From an uncultured Elusimicrobiales bacterium (lineage in GTDB: Bacteria; Elusimicrobiota; Elusimicrobia; Elusimicrobiales; Elusimicrobiaceae), in NCBI GenBank assembly GCA_944324095.1, contig CALUUY010000008.1, positions 1 through 44,276 of the forward strand: a DNA stretch of 44,276 bases, written 5' to 3'. The translations under genes were made by a program, and so were the position numbers. The notes under the pieces are model-generated. The model had not been told where the DNA came from. It searched no databases and saw nothing but the letters and a program-made list of their open reading frames with translations. How positions within the stretch are numbered: the first letter of the stretch is position 1; each line of letters begins with the position of its first letter. This document shows, one piece after another, positions 23,475 to 31,019 of the stretch.

Positions 23475-24010
23475 AGAAACAAACATTGTGGATTTTGGTT
23501 TGTTTATTGTTAACGGCGGCTTGCGGGTCTGACAAAAAATTTTCGCCCAATGAAGACCCGGGAATGCAGAAGGCCAATGTAGTGTCTATTTTTGAATCTA
23601 AAGCCAGCCAAAAACAATGGATTTTAAATTCCAAAGACGTGGACTTTTCGGATATGGAAAACGCCGCCTTGGACGAGCCTGAATTAATTTTAAAAGAAAA
23701 CGGCAAAGACTCCGCCCGCATTACGGCCAAACGCGGAATATTTAACTATCCGCAAAAGATGGTAACGCTGAAAGGAGACGTAAAAGCACGCTCCTTTGCC
23801 CAAAATTTAACACTGGATACGGATCATCTTTTTTACGATGTAAATAAAGACCGTGTATGGACGGAAGCCAAAACCATCGTTACACGCGGTGGCGTAAAAA
23901 CCACGGCCCAAAACGGCGTGGTGACCAATTCCAAATTAACTCAAATTGAATTTAAACGGCAATCCACCCAACTGCCCCAAACGGTGGAAGAACTAAAAAA
24001 CCCGCAATGA
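23471..24010 (+). CDS. lptC: LPS export protein LptC, predicted lipoprotein
   Basis: LptC bridges the inner-membrane LptB2FG complex and periplasmic LptA. This 179-residue protein has the LptC/OstA beta-jellyroll pattern (FESKASQKQWILNSKDVDFS, ENGKDSARITAKRGIFNYPQKMVTLKGDVKA). Instead of the usual uncleaved transmembrane anchor it has a lipobox (LLLTAAC, lipidated Cys about 17). It overlaps both neighbours by 4 nt (ATGA). The call rests on position between kdsD and lptA/lptB plus fold pattern; LptC sequences are poorly conserved. Confidence 0.85.
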   Translation: MKKQTLWILVCLLLTAACGSDKKFSPNEDPGMQKANVVSIFESKASQKQWILNSKDVDFSDMENAALDEPELILKENGKDSARITAKRGIFNYPQKMVTLKGDVKARSFAQNLTLDTDHLFYDVNKDRVWTEAKTIVTRGGVKTTAQNGVVTNSKLTQIEFKRQSTQLPQTVEELKNPQ

Positions 24011-24897
24011 ATAAACTGAATTTTTTATTTATTTTGTTGTCTTTGTCTCTTTTAACGACCGCCTGCACCGGTGTTAAAAAAGAGGGCCCTGTATTAAAAA
24101 ATCCGGCCCCTAAAGTAAAAGCCGCGCAGCAAAAAGTACAAAAAGAAAAACCCTCCTTTTCTATTCCGCAAACGCTGGGAGGCGTAGTTTCCAGCGATAG
24201 TTGGGTCATTTATCCGGAAAAAGAACAGGAAGAGTTCAAAGGCAATGTATATTACGATAACGGCACCTATACATTCCGTTCGGATTACGCTTTGTCTGAC
24301 CGCAAAAAGAGCACTTTTTCAGCCTCTGGCAATTTATTTGTAAAACAAGCCCCGCCCCAAGGGCCGGTATATGAGGCCTGGGCAGACAGCGGTTTTTATA
24401 ATTACGCCACTCAAAAAGGTGCTTTACAAGCCGGAAAAGGCAAATTTGTACGTTTAAATTATACCGATACGGACCGCGTGCTTACCCGCGCCCAAGCCCG
24501 CAAAGCAGATTTTGACGTTAAACAACAAACTTATAATTTACATACCGACGTAACCCTTCGCCGGCCTACTCAGTTTGGGTTGGCTACGGTTACGGCAGAC
24601 AGTCTGTCCGTGCGCCAAAAAGACGAATACGCCCTGTTAAAAGGCAATGCTAAAGTAACCACCCCCAACCATTCTTTAAGCGCACAAACCATTGAATTTG
24701 ACGGTAAAAACGACCGTTCCTACGCCTACGGTTCGCGCGTATTGGGAACCGGAAAGACAGAAGAAGGCCTCTTTGCCATTATTGCAGACCGGGCGGAGCT
24801 GGCCAATACCAGCCGCAAAATATCTTTTACGGGCAAGGTGGCGGGGTGGGTAGTGTCCGACGAAATCAACAAGTCGGAAGTAAATGACAAATTTTAA
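24007..24897 (+). CDS. lptA: LptA/OstA-like LPS transport protein, predicted lipoprotein
   Basis: This 296-residue protein has OstA-type repeats: EFKGNVYYDNGTYTFRSDYALSD, TLRRPTQFGLATVTADSLSV, LLKGNAKVTTPNHSLSAQTIEFDGKNDRSYAYG. These beta-jellyroll units form the periplasmic groove that carries LPS. It is longer than the E. coli protein (about 185 residues), allowing more strands. The N-terminus ends LLTTAC (Cys about 20), a lipobox, whereas LptA is usually a soluble periplasmic protein. It could combine LptC- and LptA-like roles. It overlaps lptC by 4 nt and lies 12 nt before lptB. Confidence 0.85.
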   Translation: MNKLNFLFILLSLSLLTTACTGVKKEGPVLKNPAPKVKAAQQKVQKEKPSFSIPQTLGGVVSSDSWVIYPEKEQEEFKGNVYYDNGTYTFRSDYALSDRKKSTFSASGNLFVKQAPPQGPVYEAWADSGFYNYATQKGALQAGKGKFVRLNYTDTDRVLTRAQARKADFDVKQQTYNLHTDVTLRRPTQFGLATVTADSLSVRQKDEYALLKGNAKVTTPNHSLSAQTIEFDGKNDRSYAYGSRVLGTGKTEEGLFAIIADRAELANTSRKISFTGKVAGWVVSDEINKSEVNDKF

Positions 24898-24909
24898 AAG
24901 GGGTTAGCT

Positions 24910-25629
24910 ATGGAACTGCGCAGCAAAGAAATAAAAAAAGTATATAAAGACCGTATGGTGGTTAAAGGCGTGAATATTCACGTCAAATCAGGCGAGATTG
25001 TGGGCCTGTTGGGGCCTAACGGCGCCGGGAAGACGACGTCTTTTTATATGATGGTGGGTTTTATACGCCCTACCAGCGGGCAGGTATTTATAGATAACGA
25101 CGATGTGACCTCCCTGCCTATGTTTCAGCGTGCCCGCCACGGACTGGGGTACTTGGCGCAGGAACCCACCATTTTTAAAGGGTTGACCGTGGAAGAAAAC
25201 CTGCTGGCTGTACTGGAACGTATTTTGGACGATAAGGCCGAACAAAAACGCCGGGTTGATGCCCTATTGGCGGAATTTGGCCTTAGCCGGCTAGCCAAAC
25301 AAAAAGCCTGGACGCTTTCCGGCGGAGAGAAACGCCGTATGGAAATTGCCCGTTGTATGATCAGCAACCCTAAAATTATTTTGCTGGATGAACCTTTTGT
25401 AGGGATTGACCCCATCACGGTAGCAGACCTGCGCAAAATGATTTTTAAATTAAAGGATAAAGGCATCGGCGTTTTAATTACCGACCACAACGTGCGCGAA
25501 ACCCTCCCCCTTACGGAACGCGCATACTTAATTTATGACGGCAAAATATTGGTAGAAGGCGACCAAAATACCCTGCTTAACGATAAAGACGCCCGCCGCT
25601 TGTACTTGGGCGAAGATTTTAAAATGTAA
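24910..25629 (+). CDS. lptB: LPS export ABC transporter ATP-binding protein
   Basis: LptB is the cytoplasmic ATPase of the LptB2FG extractor. The 239-residue protein has Walker A GPNGAGKTT (about residues 36-44), a Q-loop in GYLAQEPTIFKGLTVEENLLAVLE, the signature LSGGEKRRMEIARC, Walker B IILLDEPFVGIDP and the switch His in ITDHNVRETL. The YLAQEP and DHNVRETL strings are typical of LptB rather than of other ABC ATPases. lptF and lptG are not in this window. The stop lies 1 nt before the next ATG. Confidence 0.96.
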   Translation: MELRSKEIKKVYKDRMVVKGVNIHVKSGEIVGLLGPNGAGKTTSFYMMVGFIRPTSGQVFIDNDDVTSLPMFQRARHGLGYLAQEPTIFKGLTVEENLLAVLERILDDKAEQKRRVDALLAEFGLSRLAKQKAWTLSGGEKRRMEIARCMISNPKIILLDEPFVGIDPITVADLRKMIFKLKDKGIGVLITDHNVRETLPLTERAYLIYDGKILVEGDQNTLLNDKDARRLYLGEDFKM

Positions 25630-25630
25630 T

Positions 25631-26458
25631 ATGCCAAGAACCAATTACAAATCTATACTAGCCGCTTTAAAAGAAGCCTTTGGGCAAAAATTTCACGAAC
25701 GGACAAAATTTACCCCAGACGCTAAAACCGTCATTGCCGTATTTACGGAACTAAAGGATTATCTTTTTCAATATCCCCCCACCGTACGTCGGTTTGCCAG
25801 TGCGGCCCGTTTGGAGTGGTGCGCTAAAAAGCTGGAAAAACAATTAATTAATGCTTTATGCTTTCAGTGTGAAGGTGGCGGCACCTGCCAGTTATGTAAA
25901 GCACAAGCCAAAACCATTACGCAGCGTTTTATGCAGCAACTGCCGGAAATCCAGCGTATGCTAATTGCAGACGTACAAGCCGCCTTTGAGGGAGATCCAG
26001 CCGCTATGGACGAATTGGAACCCTTACTGTGTTACCCCGGGGTACTAGCCGTAGCCTACTACCGTATGGCGCACGCCTTGCAGGAGCAGGGGGTTCGTTA
26101 CATTCCCCGTATTATTACGGAATACGCCCACAGCTTAACGGGGATAGACATCCATCCGGGGGCCCAAATAGGCCCGGGGTTTTTTATTGACCACGGCACC
26201 GGCGTAGTAATTGGGGAAACGTGCATTATCGGCGCACACGTCAAACTATATCAAGGCGTTACTTTAGGGGCAAAAAGCTTTCCTTTAGACAAAAATGGAA
26301 ACCCCGTAAAAGGCATTAAACGCCACCCGAATATAGAAGATGATGTGGTTATTTATGCTGAAACTACCGTATTAGGCAATGTTACCATCGGCAAAGGCTC
26401 CGTGTTAGGCGCCAATAAATGGATTACCCAAGATGTTCCCCCCGGCTCTAAAATATAA
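25631..26458 (+). CDS. Serine O-acetyltransferase (CysE/EpsC type) with an unusual cysteine cluster
   Basis: The enzyme transfers acetyl from acetyl-CoA to serine, the first step of cysteine synthesis. Residues about 150-275 carry the left-handed hexapeptide helix: GIDIHPGAQIGPGFFIDHGTGVVIGETCIIGAHVKLYQGVTLGAKS with the catalytic His/Asp region, then KRHPNIEDDVVIYAETTVLGNVTIG. The helical N-terminal domain contains C77-x2-C80-x5-C86-x2-C89 (CFQCEGGGTCQLC), a zinc-knuckle-like pattern I do not associate with this family. The protein stops soon after the last coil (PPGSKI), so the usual C-terminal tail is very short. It follows lptB by 1 nt, the last gene of the operon before a terminator. No cysK is adjacent. 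Confidence 0.88.
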   Translation: MPRTNYKSILAALKEAFGQKFHERTKFTPDAKTVIAVFTELKDYLFQYPPTVRRFASAARLEWCAKKLEKQLINALCFQCEGGGTCQLCKAQAKTITQRFMQQLPEIQRMLIADVQAAFEGDPAAMDELEPLLCYPGVLAVAYYRMAHALQEQGVRYIPRIITEYAHSLTGIDIHPGAQIGPGFFIDHGTGVVIGETCIIGAHVKLYQGVTLGAKSFPLDKNGNPVKGIKRHPNIEDDVVIYAETTVLGNVTIGKGSVLGANKWITQDVPPGSKI

Positions 26459-26464
26459 TCCCTT

Positions 26465-26493
26465 AAAAACCCCCGGTTTAACCGGGGGTTTTT
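26465..26493 (+). terminator. Rho-independent terminator of the kdsA-lptB-cysE operon
   Basis: The palindrome ACCCCCGGTTTAACCGGGGGT is flanked by an A-run and TTTTT. Confidence 0.92.
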
Positions 26494-26691
26494 ACGTCTA
26501 ATAAATGCAGTGTAAAAAGCGTTTTTTACGCCCTTGCAGGCCCGGCTGGGCGGGAAGAAAAAAGATGTGCATCCCAAGATGTAACGACTCTGCGTGATAT
26601 TGAGGAGTGACTATCTCCCCCCTACCTGCTGCTTGTAAAAGATGTATTTAACTAAAAAGAAGGTTAGCTAGTAAGGCTATTTACATAAAAT

Positions 26692-26722
26692 AAAAAGCCC
26701 CCGGGCTTACCTGGGGGCTTTA
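26692..26722 (-). terminator. Rho-independent terminator of the pilin cluster
   Basis: AAAGCCCCCGGG-CTTA-CCTGGGGGCTTT. On the minus strand it is followed by TTTTTA. It lies just downstream of the last pilin gene. Confidence 0.88.
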
Positions 26723-26734
26723 AGTATATACTTC

Positions 26735-27220
26735 TTAATTGCAAACAAAGTCATTGGTACTTTTCATACCGTACACAGCACATTTGTCTTCACCACCGGT
26801 ACACCAAAAAGCACCACCCAAATCACCCGTATTATCAAACCAAAAAGACACTCCGGCTGTATCCCCCTCGTTACGAGAACAGCAAATCCAATTTGGGTTA
26901 GACGAAGGGAAAAAGCGATACGTAAAAGCATCTGTTCTTAACGTAGCGCTAGCCCCCTGCCCAGACAACGTGCCGGGAGTCTGCACGTCTAAAGAATTTG
27001 CTGTAAAAGAAGAGGGAATATTAGAGGAAGAAAAACTATCCTGTCCCATAGCATCCAGCATTCTTAATTTAGAATCCCCCATTTTTTTAAGTAGTGCCCG
27101 GGCTTCCGCCCCGCGGGATTTTTCTATTGTTTTTTCATACATAGGCACAGCCATCGTAATTAGCAGTGTCATAATAAGCACAGCCACCAGTAGTTCAACT
27201 AAAGTAAAACCTTTTTTCAT
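26735..27220 (-). CDS. Type IV pilin-like protein
   Basis: This 161-residue protein has a prepilin leader, MKKG then FTLVELLVAVLIMTLLITMAVPMY, with Glu5 of the mature form and cleavage before Phe by a prepilin peptidase. The long N-terminal helix includes KTIEKSRGAEARALLKKMG. The C-terminal half is Cys-rich (WICCSRNE, FWCTGGEDKCAVYG, DFVCN), suggesting disulfide-stabilised loops. It is the third of three minus-strand pilin genes. No assembly ATPase, platform protein or peptidase gene is nearby, so it relies on machinery elsewhere. It could be a minor pilin or a competence pseudopilin. Confidence 0.9.
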   Translation of the reverse strand: MKKGFTLVELLVAVLIMTLLITMAVPMYEKTIEKSRGAEARALLKKMGDSKLRMLDAMGQDSFSSSNIPSSFTANSLDVQTPGTLSGQGASATLRTDAFTYRFFPSSNPNWICCSRNEGDTAGVSFWFDNTGDLGGAFWCTGGEDKCAVYGMKSTNDFVCN

Positions 27221-27231
27221 AACTTAATCTC

Positions 27232-27708
27232 CTAAAAACAACCGCCTTCGGTTTTAGGCAAATCATATATATCACAAGCGGCCTGCGTTCCTACGCAAGA
27301 AACGGTTTGATCGTCCCGATGGAAAACAATACAGGTTCCGCCGTATGTACCGCCGCTGCGTTTGGCGGCAATTACGTCCCCCGCCGTAAACTTATACGTA
27401 AAGTTAGTAGTGGCTAAAGTAGCATCTTTTGCCATACTGACACCGCGGTCCTGAAACATATCCAAGCGGCCGATGCCAATATCGTTAGTGGGTGGATTAT
27501 TATATAAAGAATTATAATCATCATACCCAAAATCCGCCGCCAAACGCTCACTGGAATCATACAATGTTTTTAAAGAAGACATAGCTTCCGCCGCGCGAGC
27601 GCGTTCCACCACTCTGCGGTATTGGGGCAAAGCAATGGCCGACAGTACCCCTATAATGAGCACCACCGTTAAAATTTCCACCAGAGTAAAACCTTTTTTA
27701 TTTATCAT
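27232..27708 (-). CDS. Type IV pilin-like protein
   Basis: This 158-residue protein has the leader MINKKG then FTLVEILTVVLIIGVLSAIALPQYRRVVERARAAEA, a standard class III signal and N-terminal pilin helix. The C-terminal domain has several cysteines (GTCIVFH, QTVSCVGTQAACDIYD, GGCF at the end), including a Cys near the C-terminus like its neighbours. The mature N-terminal helix is very close to the gene upstream (ALPQYRRxxxRAR), so the cluster probably arose by duplication. It is 11 nt from the next pilin gene and co-transcribed with it. Confidence 0.92.
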   Translation of the reverse strand: MINKKGFTLVEILTVVLIIGVLSAIALPQYRRVVERARAAEAMSSLKTLYDSSERLAADFGYDDYNSLYNNPPTNDIGIGRLDMFQDRGVSMAKDATLATTNFTYKFTAGDVIAAKRSGGTYGGTCIVFHRDDQTVSCVGTQAACDIYDLPKTEGGCF

Positions 27709-27718
27709 AGTTTATCCT

Positions 27719-28168
27719 TTAAAAACAGCTTAGATCACTCTTATTAAAATTAAATACTTCCTCGCAAATATTTGAGGTTCCACAACAATACATTTTATTT
27801 CCATCATACGAAAATACGGTACCCTTGACTTCTCTGCCTTTTAATAATTTAGCCGTTACCGCAAGGCCGTTAGACAAGTCATATTCATAATTAGCCGTAG
27901 TAATCTTAGTCCCGTCAATACCGGTGGCCCCTTTTACGCCAATATCCAACATTTTAGCGTTAAACCCACTAGCTCCCCCAAAGGAAGGGTATCCGTTTTC
28001 CACAGCCCAACGTTCGCGCGATTCATACATAGGCGCCAACATACTTTCCGCTTCGGCAACGCGGGCGCGGTTTAAACTGCGGCGATACTGCGGCAAAGCA
28101 ATGGCAGAAAGCATACCCATTATCAGCACCACCGCCAACAATTCAATAAGCGTAAAACCTTTTTTCAT
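27719..28168 (-). CDS. Type IV pilin-like protein
   Basis: From the ATG at 28168 the protein has 149 residues: leader MKKG, mature FTLIELLAVVLIMGMLSAIALPQYRRSLNRARVAEAESML, then a globular domain ending MYCCGTSNICEEVFNFNKSDLSCF. A longer frame to 28252 exists, but the canonical prepilin start is at 28168, directly behind a GGAGG ribosome site. It is first in the three-gene minus-strand pilin operon. A short hairpin precedes its ribosome site in the leader. Confidence 0.92.
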   Translation of the reverse strand: MKKGFTLIELLAVVLIMGMLSAIALPQYRRSLNRARVAEAESMLAPMYESRERWAVENGYPSFGGASGFNAKMLDIGVKGATGIDGTKITTANYEYDLSNGLAVTAKLLKGREVKGTVFSYDGNKMYCCGTSNICEEVFNFNKSDLSCF

Positions 28169-28173
28169 AGCAA

Positions 28174-28229
28174 CCTCCGCTACACATAATAGTGTAGGTT
28201 TTTTAAAAACAATTACAATACCAATTATA
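28174..28229 (-). promoter_or_regulatory. Promoter and leader hairpin of the pilin operon
   Basis: On the minus strand a perfect TATAAT lies at 28229-28224. The predicted leader of about 48 nt contains CTACAC-TATTAT-GTGTAG (28197-28180) placed directly against the GGAGG ribosome site (28178-28174), so folding could affect translation. Confidence 0.45.
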
Positions 28230-28271
28230 GCTAAATAACCCGCCCGGCGCAAAGATTTAGTGCGCTTAATT

Positions 28272-28280
28272 TGCTATGAT
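28272..28280 (+). promoter_or_regulatory. Extended -10 promoter of guaC
   Basis: TGCTATGAT lies 38 nt before the guaC ATG, leaving a leader with a GGAGG ribosome site. Confidence 0.45.
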
Positions 28281-28318
28281 ATAAGGCGGATTTAACGCAT
28301 ACCCGGCCGGAGGACTGT

Positions 28319-29410
28319 ATGAGAATTTATGATGATATTCAATTAGATTATTGCGATGTGCTGCTTCGCCCCAAACGTTCCACCTTGGCGTCGCGCAGTG
28401 AAGTGGATGTGGAACGGGAATATACTTTTAAATGGTGTCCCAATCCCTTAAAAGGCACCGGCGTTATTGCAGCCAATATGGCCACCACCGGCACTTTTGA
28501 AATTGCCAAAGAAATGCAAAAATTGCATTTATTCACCGCCTTGCACAAACATTATACCGCACAGGAAATTATTGCTTTTTTAACTGAAAATAAAGACAAT
28601 CGCTTCTTGTTTGTCAGTTCCGGCGTGTCCGATGCTGATTTTGAAAAACTCACCCAAGTAATGAATACGGGCCTGATACAAAATATTTGCGTAGATGTAG
28701 CCAACGGGTATTCCCCGTATTTAATTAACTACATTAAGAAAGTTCGCCAAGCTTGGCCCAACGCCCTTATTATGGCCGGCAATGTAGTAACCGGAGACAT
28801 GTGCGAAGATTTAATTTTAAACGGGGCGGATATTGTAAAAGTGGGCATAGGGCCCGGTTCCGTATGCACCACCCGGAAACTAACCGGGGTGGGGCGGCCT
28901 CAATTTTCTACGGTTATTGAATGTGCCGACGCCGCCCACGGCGTAGGCGGTATGATTTGCGCCGACGGGGGTTGCACCGTACCTGGAGACGTGTGCAAAA
29001 GCTTCTGCGCCGGGGCGGATTTTGTAATGTTGGGCGGTATGCTGGCCGGCCACGCTGAAAGCGGCGGCGAAATGTGCGAAAAGCACTTCCAAACCCCCCA
29101 AATTAATTTTATAGACGATAAAACCTGCGCTATGGCCATAGAAACCAAACAATACAAAAAATTCTATGGGATGAGCTCCGAATATGCGCAAGAAAAACAT
29201 TACGGTGGGATGAAAAAATACCGCGCCAGCGAAGGCAAAGTGGTGGAACTGCCTTACCGCGGGCCGGTGGAGCACACCTTGCTTAACCTGCTGGGCGGTA
29301 TGAGAAGCTGTATGACGTACATCGGCGCCAAACGCTTAAAGGATATGCCCAAATGCGCCACTTTTTACCGGGTAAACCGCCAGCTTAATACCATTTTTGG
29401 TAATGAATAA
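28319..29410 (+). CDS. guaC: GMP reductase
   Basis: GuaC deaminates GMP to IMP with NADPH, returning guanine nucleotides to the purine pool. The 363-residue barrel protein aligns by eye with the E. coli enzyme: DVLLRPKRSTLASRSEVDVER, CVDVANGYS, GNVVTGDMCEDLILNGADIVKVGIGPGSVCTTR with the catalytic Cys about 183, GMICADGGCTVPGDV, MLGGMLAGHAESGGE and FYGMSSE. It has no CBS pair, unlike most IMP dehydrogenases. Compared with E. coli it has roughly 20 extra residues between the AGHAESGG and FYGMSSE motifs (about residues 246-280). Confidence 0.95.
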   Translation: MRIYDDIQLDYCDVLLRPKRSTLASRSEVDVEREYTFKWCPNPLKGTGVIAANMATTGTFEIAKEMQKLHLFTALHKHYTAQEIIAFLTENKDNRFLFVSSGVSDADFEKLTQVMNTGLIQNICVDVANGYSPYLINYIKKVRQAWPNALIMAGNVVTGDMCEDLILNGADIVKVGIGPGSVCTTRKLTGVGRPQFSTVIECADAAHGVGGMICADGGCTVPGDVCKSFCAGADFVMLGGMLAGHAESGGEMCEKHFQTPQINFIDDKTCAMAIETKQYKKFYGMSSEYAQEKHYGGMKKYRASEGKVVELPYRGPVEHTLLNLLGGMRSCMTYIGAKRLKDMPKCATFYRVNRQLNTIFGNE

Positions 29411-29509
29411 CCCGTAGGGCCAAAAACGGTACCAATACGGCACTAAAACTGATACAATGTACAAGTTAAGTTAAACGTCCCAGGGTATCCTGCGGAAAAG
29501 GAGAAAAAA

Positions 29510-29926
29510 ATGATTAAAGAAGGTTCCAAAGCAAAATTTGACTATACGCTTACCGTGGACGGTAAAGTAGCCGACACTTCCGCAGGCCGCGGCCCGTTGG
29601 AATACACCCACGGGGCGGGTATGATTATCCCGGGTTTGGAAAAAGAACTGGCCGGTATGAACGTGGGCGACAAAAAAACCGTTACCGTTAAACCCGAAGA
29701 AGGATACGGCTTAGTACGCGAAGACGCTATCAAACGCGTACCCAAAGAAGCTGTTTCCAACGCCGGCGAATTAAAAGTGGGCGATATGGTGGGCGCTAGC
29801 AACGGGGAACACACCTTCCGCGCTATTGTAAAAGAAATTGGCGAAAAAGAAATCACCCTGGATTTCAACCACCCCTTGGCCGGTAAAGAATTGGTGTTTG
29901 ACGTGGAAATTAAAGAAATTAACTAA
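29510..29926 (+). CDS. FKBP-type peptidyl-prolyl isomerase, SlyD-like
   Basis: This 138-residue protein lacks a signal peptide, so it acts as a cytoplasmic folding helper isomerising Xaa-Pro bonds. The split FKBP core is clear: AKFDYTLTVDGKVADTS, LEYTHGAGMIIPGLEKELAGMNVGDKKTVTVKPEEGYG, then an insert-in-flap segment (about residues 65-115) and DFNHPLAGKELVFDVEIKEI closing the FKBP domain. This is the SlyD arrangement, but the His-rich metal-binding tail of E. coli SlyD is absent. An AAGGAG ribosome site precedes the ATG and a terminator follows. Confidence 0.94.
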   Translation: MIKEGSKAKFDYTLTVDGKVADTSAGRGPLEYTHGAGMIIPGLEKELAGMNVGDKKTVTVKPEEGYGLVREDAIKRVPKEAVSNAGELKVGDMVGASNGEHTFRAIVKEIGEKEITLDFNHPLAGKELVFDVEIKEIN

Positions 29927-29941
29927 TATTTCTACTCACTT

Positions 29942-29973
29942 AAAAAACCGCCCGTTAACCGGGCGGTTTTTTT
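29942..29973 (+). terminator. Rho-independent terminator after the FKBP gene
   Basis: CCGCCCG/CGGGCGG stem flanked by an A-run and TTTTTTT. Confidence 0.92.
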
Positions 29974-30152
29974 GCATAAACTATACTAATTGGTATGACG
30001 CCCATTTAATGGGGTTCCCATTAACAAAGCCTTAAAATTCTTTGCCCTACTCCTTAGCGCTCCCATTTTTATCACACACTTATACAGTTAGGCCAAATAA
30101 GCAGCCTCTTTAGTTTAATTACACAAAGTAGCCCAGATTTCATCGCCTATAA

Positions 30153-30178
30153 CAAAAAACCCGCTTAAAGCGGGTTTA
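30153..30178 (-). terminator. Rho-independent terminator of the MgtE_N-CBS gene
   Basis: On the minus strand AAACCCGCTTTAAGCGGGTTT is followed by TTTG. It overlaps the last codons of the minus-strand gene at 30176. Confidence 0.85.
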
Positions 30179-30946
30179 TTTTTTACGGGTAAAAAAGCTT
30201 CTTAGCTTTGTACGCCAGCCGGGGCGGGCAGAAGTTGGCCATTCAAGCTGTGCGCACGCTACGCCCAAAATTTTACCCTCTTTATCCACCACCGGCAACA
30301 GCGGGCTTTGGGTTTGTTTAAACAAAAAAGCGGCCTGCTGGCAGGTGTCCTTGGGTAACAGCGTGCTGTATTGCGTATTCATTACAGAGCCCAACGCACT
30401 GCCTGCCGGATAAAACAATAATTCTGCCGTAGGGATAATCCCCTTTAATTGCCCGTCTTTAGCCGTTACAAAACACACGGCGGGTAATTTTTTACGCGGC
30501 AAGGTTTTTAAACGTTCCACTGCATCTGCCACTTTGGCATCCGTCTTTAAAGCCACAAAATCCGTACTCATTGTTGCCCCTACGCTGCCAGCCGGATACG
30601 CCAACACCTGCCCCAACAAAGCCACAAATTCCGGCTTGAGCGAGGCGGAAAGTTTTTCCCGGTAGGGGCCGGAAAATTCCTTCATCATACGCGCTGCCTG
30701 CAATACCTCCAAACGGGAAAACACATACGCCCCCTGCCTGGCCGGCAGACGGCGCAAAATGGCCGCCGCTTTACAAGGTTCCATTTGATTAAAGCAGGCT
30801 ATTAACGTTTGCGCTTTTAAAGGGGAAAGCAAAATTAGCGCCTCGTGCGTAGCTAAAGAGGCCAATGCCTTAGCCGCCGCTTCCGGGGCGGCGGTGATAA
30901 ATTTTTCGGTAATTAAGTGGGCCAGTGTTTCGGCAGGGGTAAGCAT
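30176..30946 (-). CDS. Soluble MgtE N-terminal/CBS domain protein
   Basis: This 256-residue protein has an MgtE_N-like helical domain (about residues 10-115; KALASLATHEALILLSPLKAQTLIACFNQMEPCKAAAILRRLPARQGAYVFSRL). A CBS pair follows (about 120-240; GATMSTDFVALKTDAKVADAVERLKTLPRKKLPAVCFVTAKDGQLKGIIP and SVMNTQYSTLLPKDTCQQAAFLFKQTQSPLLPVVDKEGKILGVA). In MgtE channels these two modules sense Mg2+ or nucleotides and gate the pore, but no transmembrane part is present here. It may act in trans on another transporter. A GAGG ribosome site precedes the ATG. It is divergent from the AlbA_2 gene. Confidence 0.85.
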   Translation of the reverse strand: MLTPAETLAHLITEKFITAAPEAAAKALASLATHEALILLSPLKAQTLIACFNQMEPCKAAAILRRLPARQGAYVFSRLEVLQAARMMKEFSGPYREKLSASLKPEFVALLGQVLAYPAGSVGATMSTDFVALKTDAKVADAVERLKTLPRKKLPAVCFVTAKDGQLKGIIPTAELLFYPAGSALGSVMNTQYSTLLPKDTCQQAAFLFKQTQSPLLPVVDKEGKILGVACAQLEWPTSARPGWRTKLRSFFTRKK

Positions 30947-31019
30947 AAAACCTCTTTTGCTTCTAATTATTTTTATTATAATAAATAAACAGGCCCCTAC
31001 GCCAAACGCGAGGTGAAAG

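Noticed and set aside
26496-26691. Possible small RNA between the cysE and pilin terminators
   Set aside because: No promoter-like element or stable paired structure was visible by eye, and no frame looked coding.
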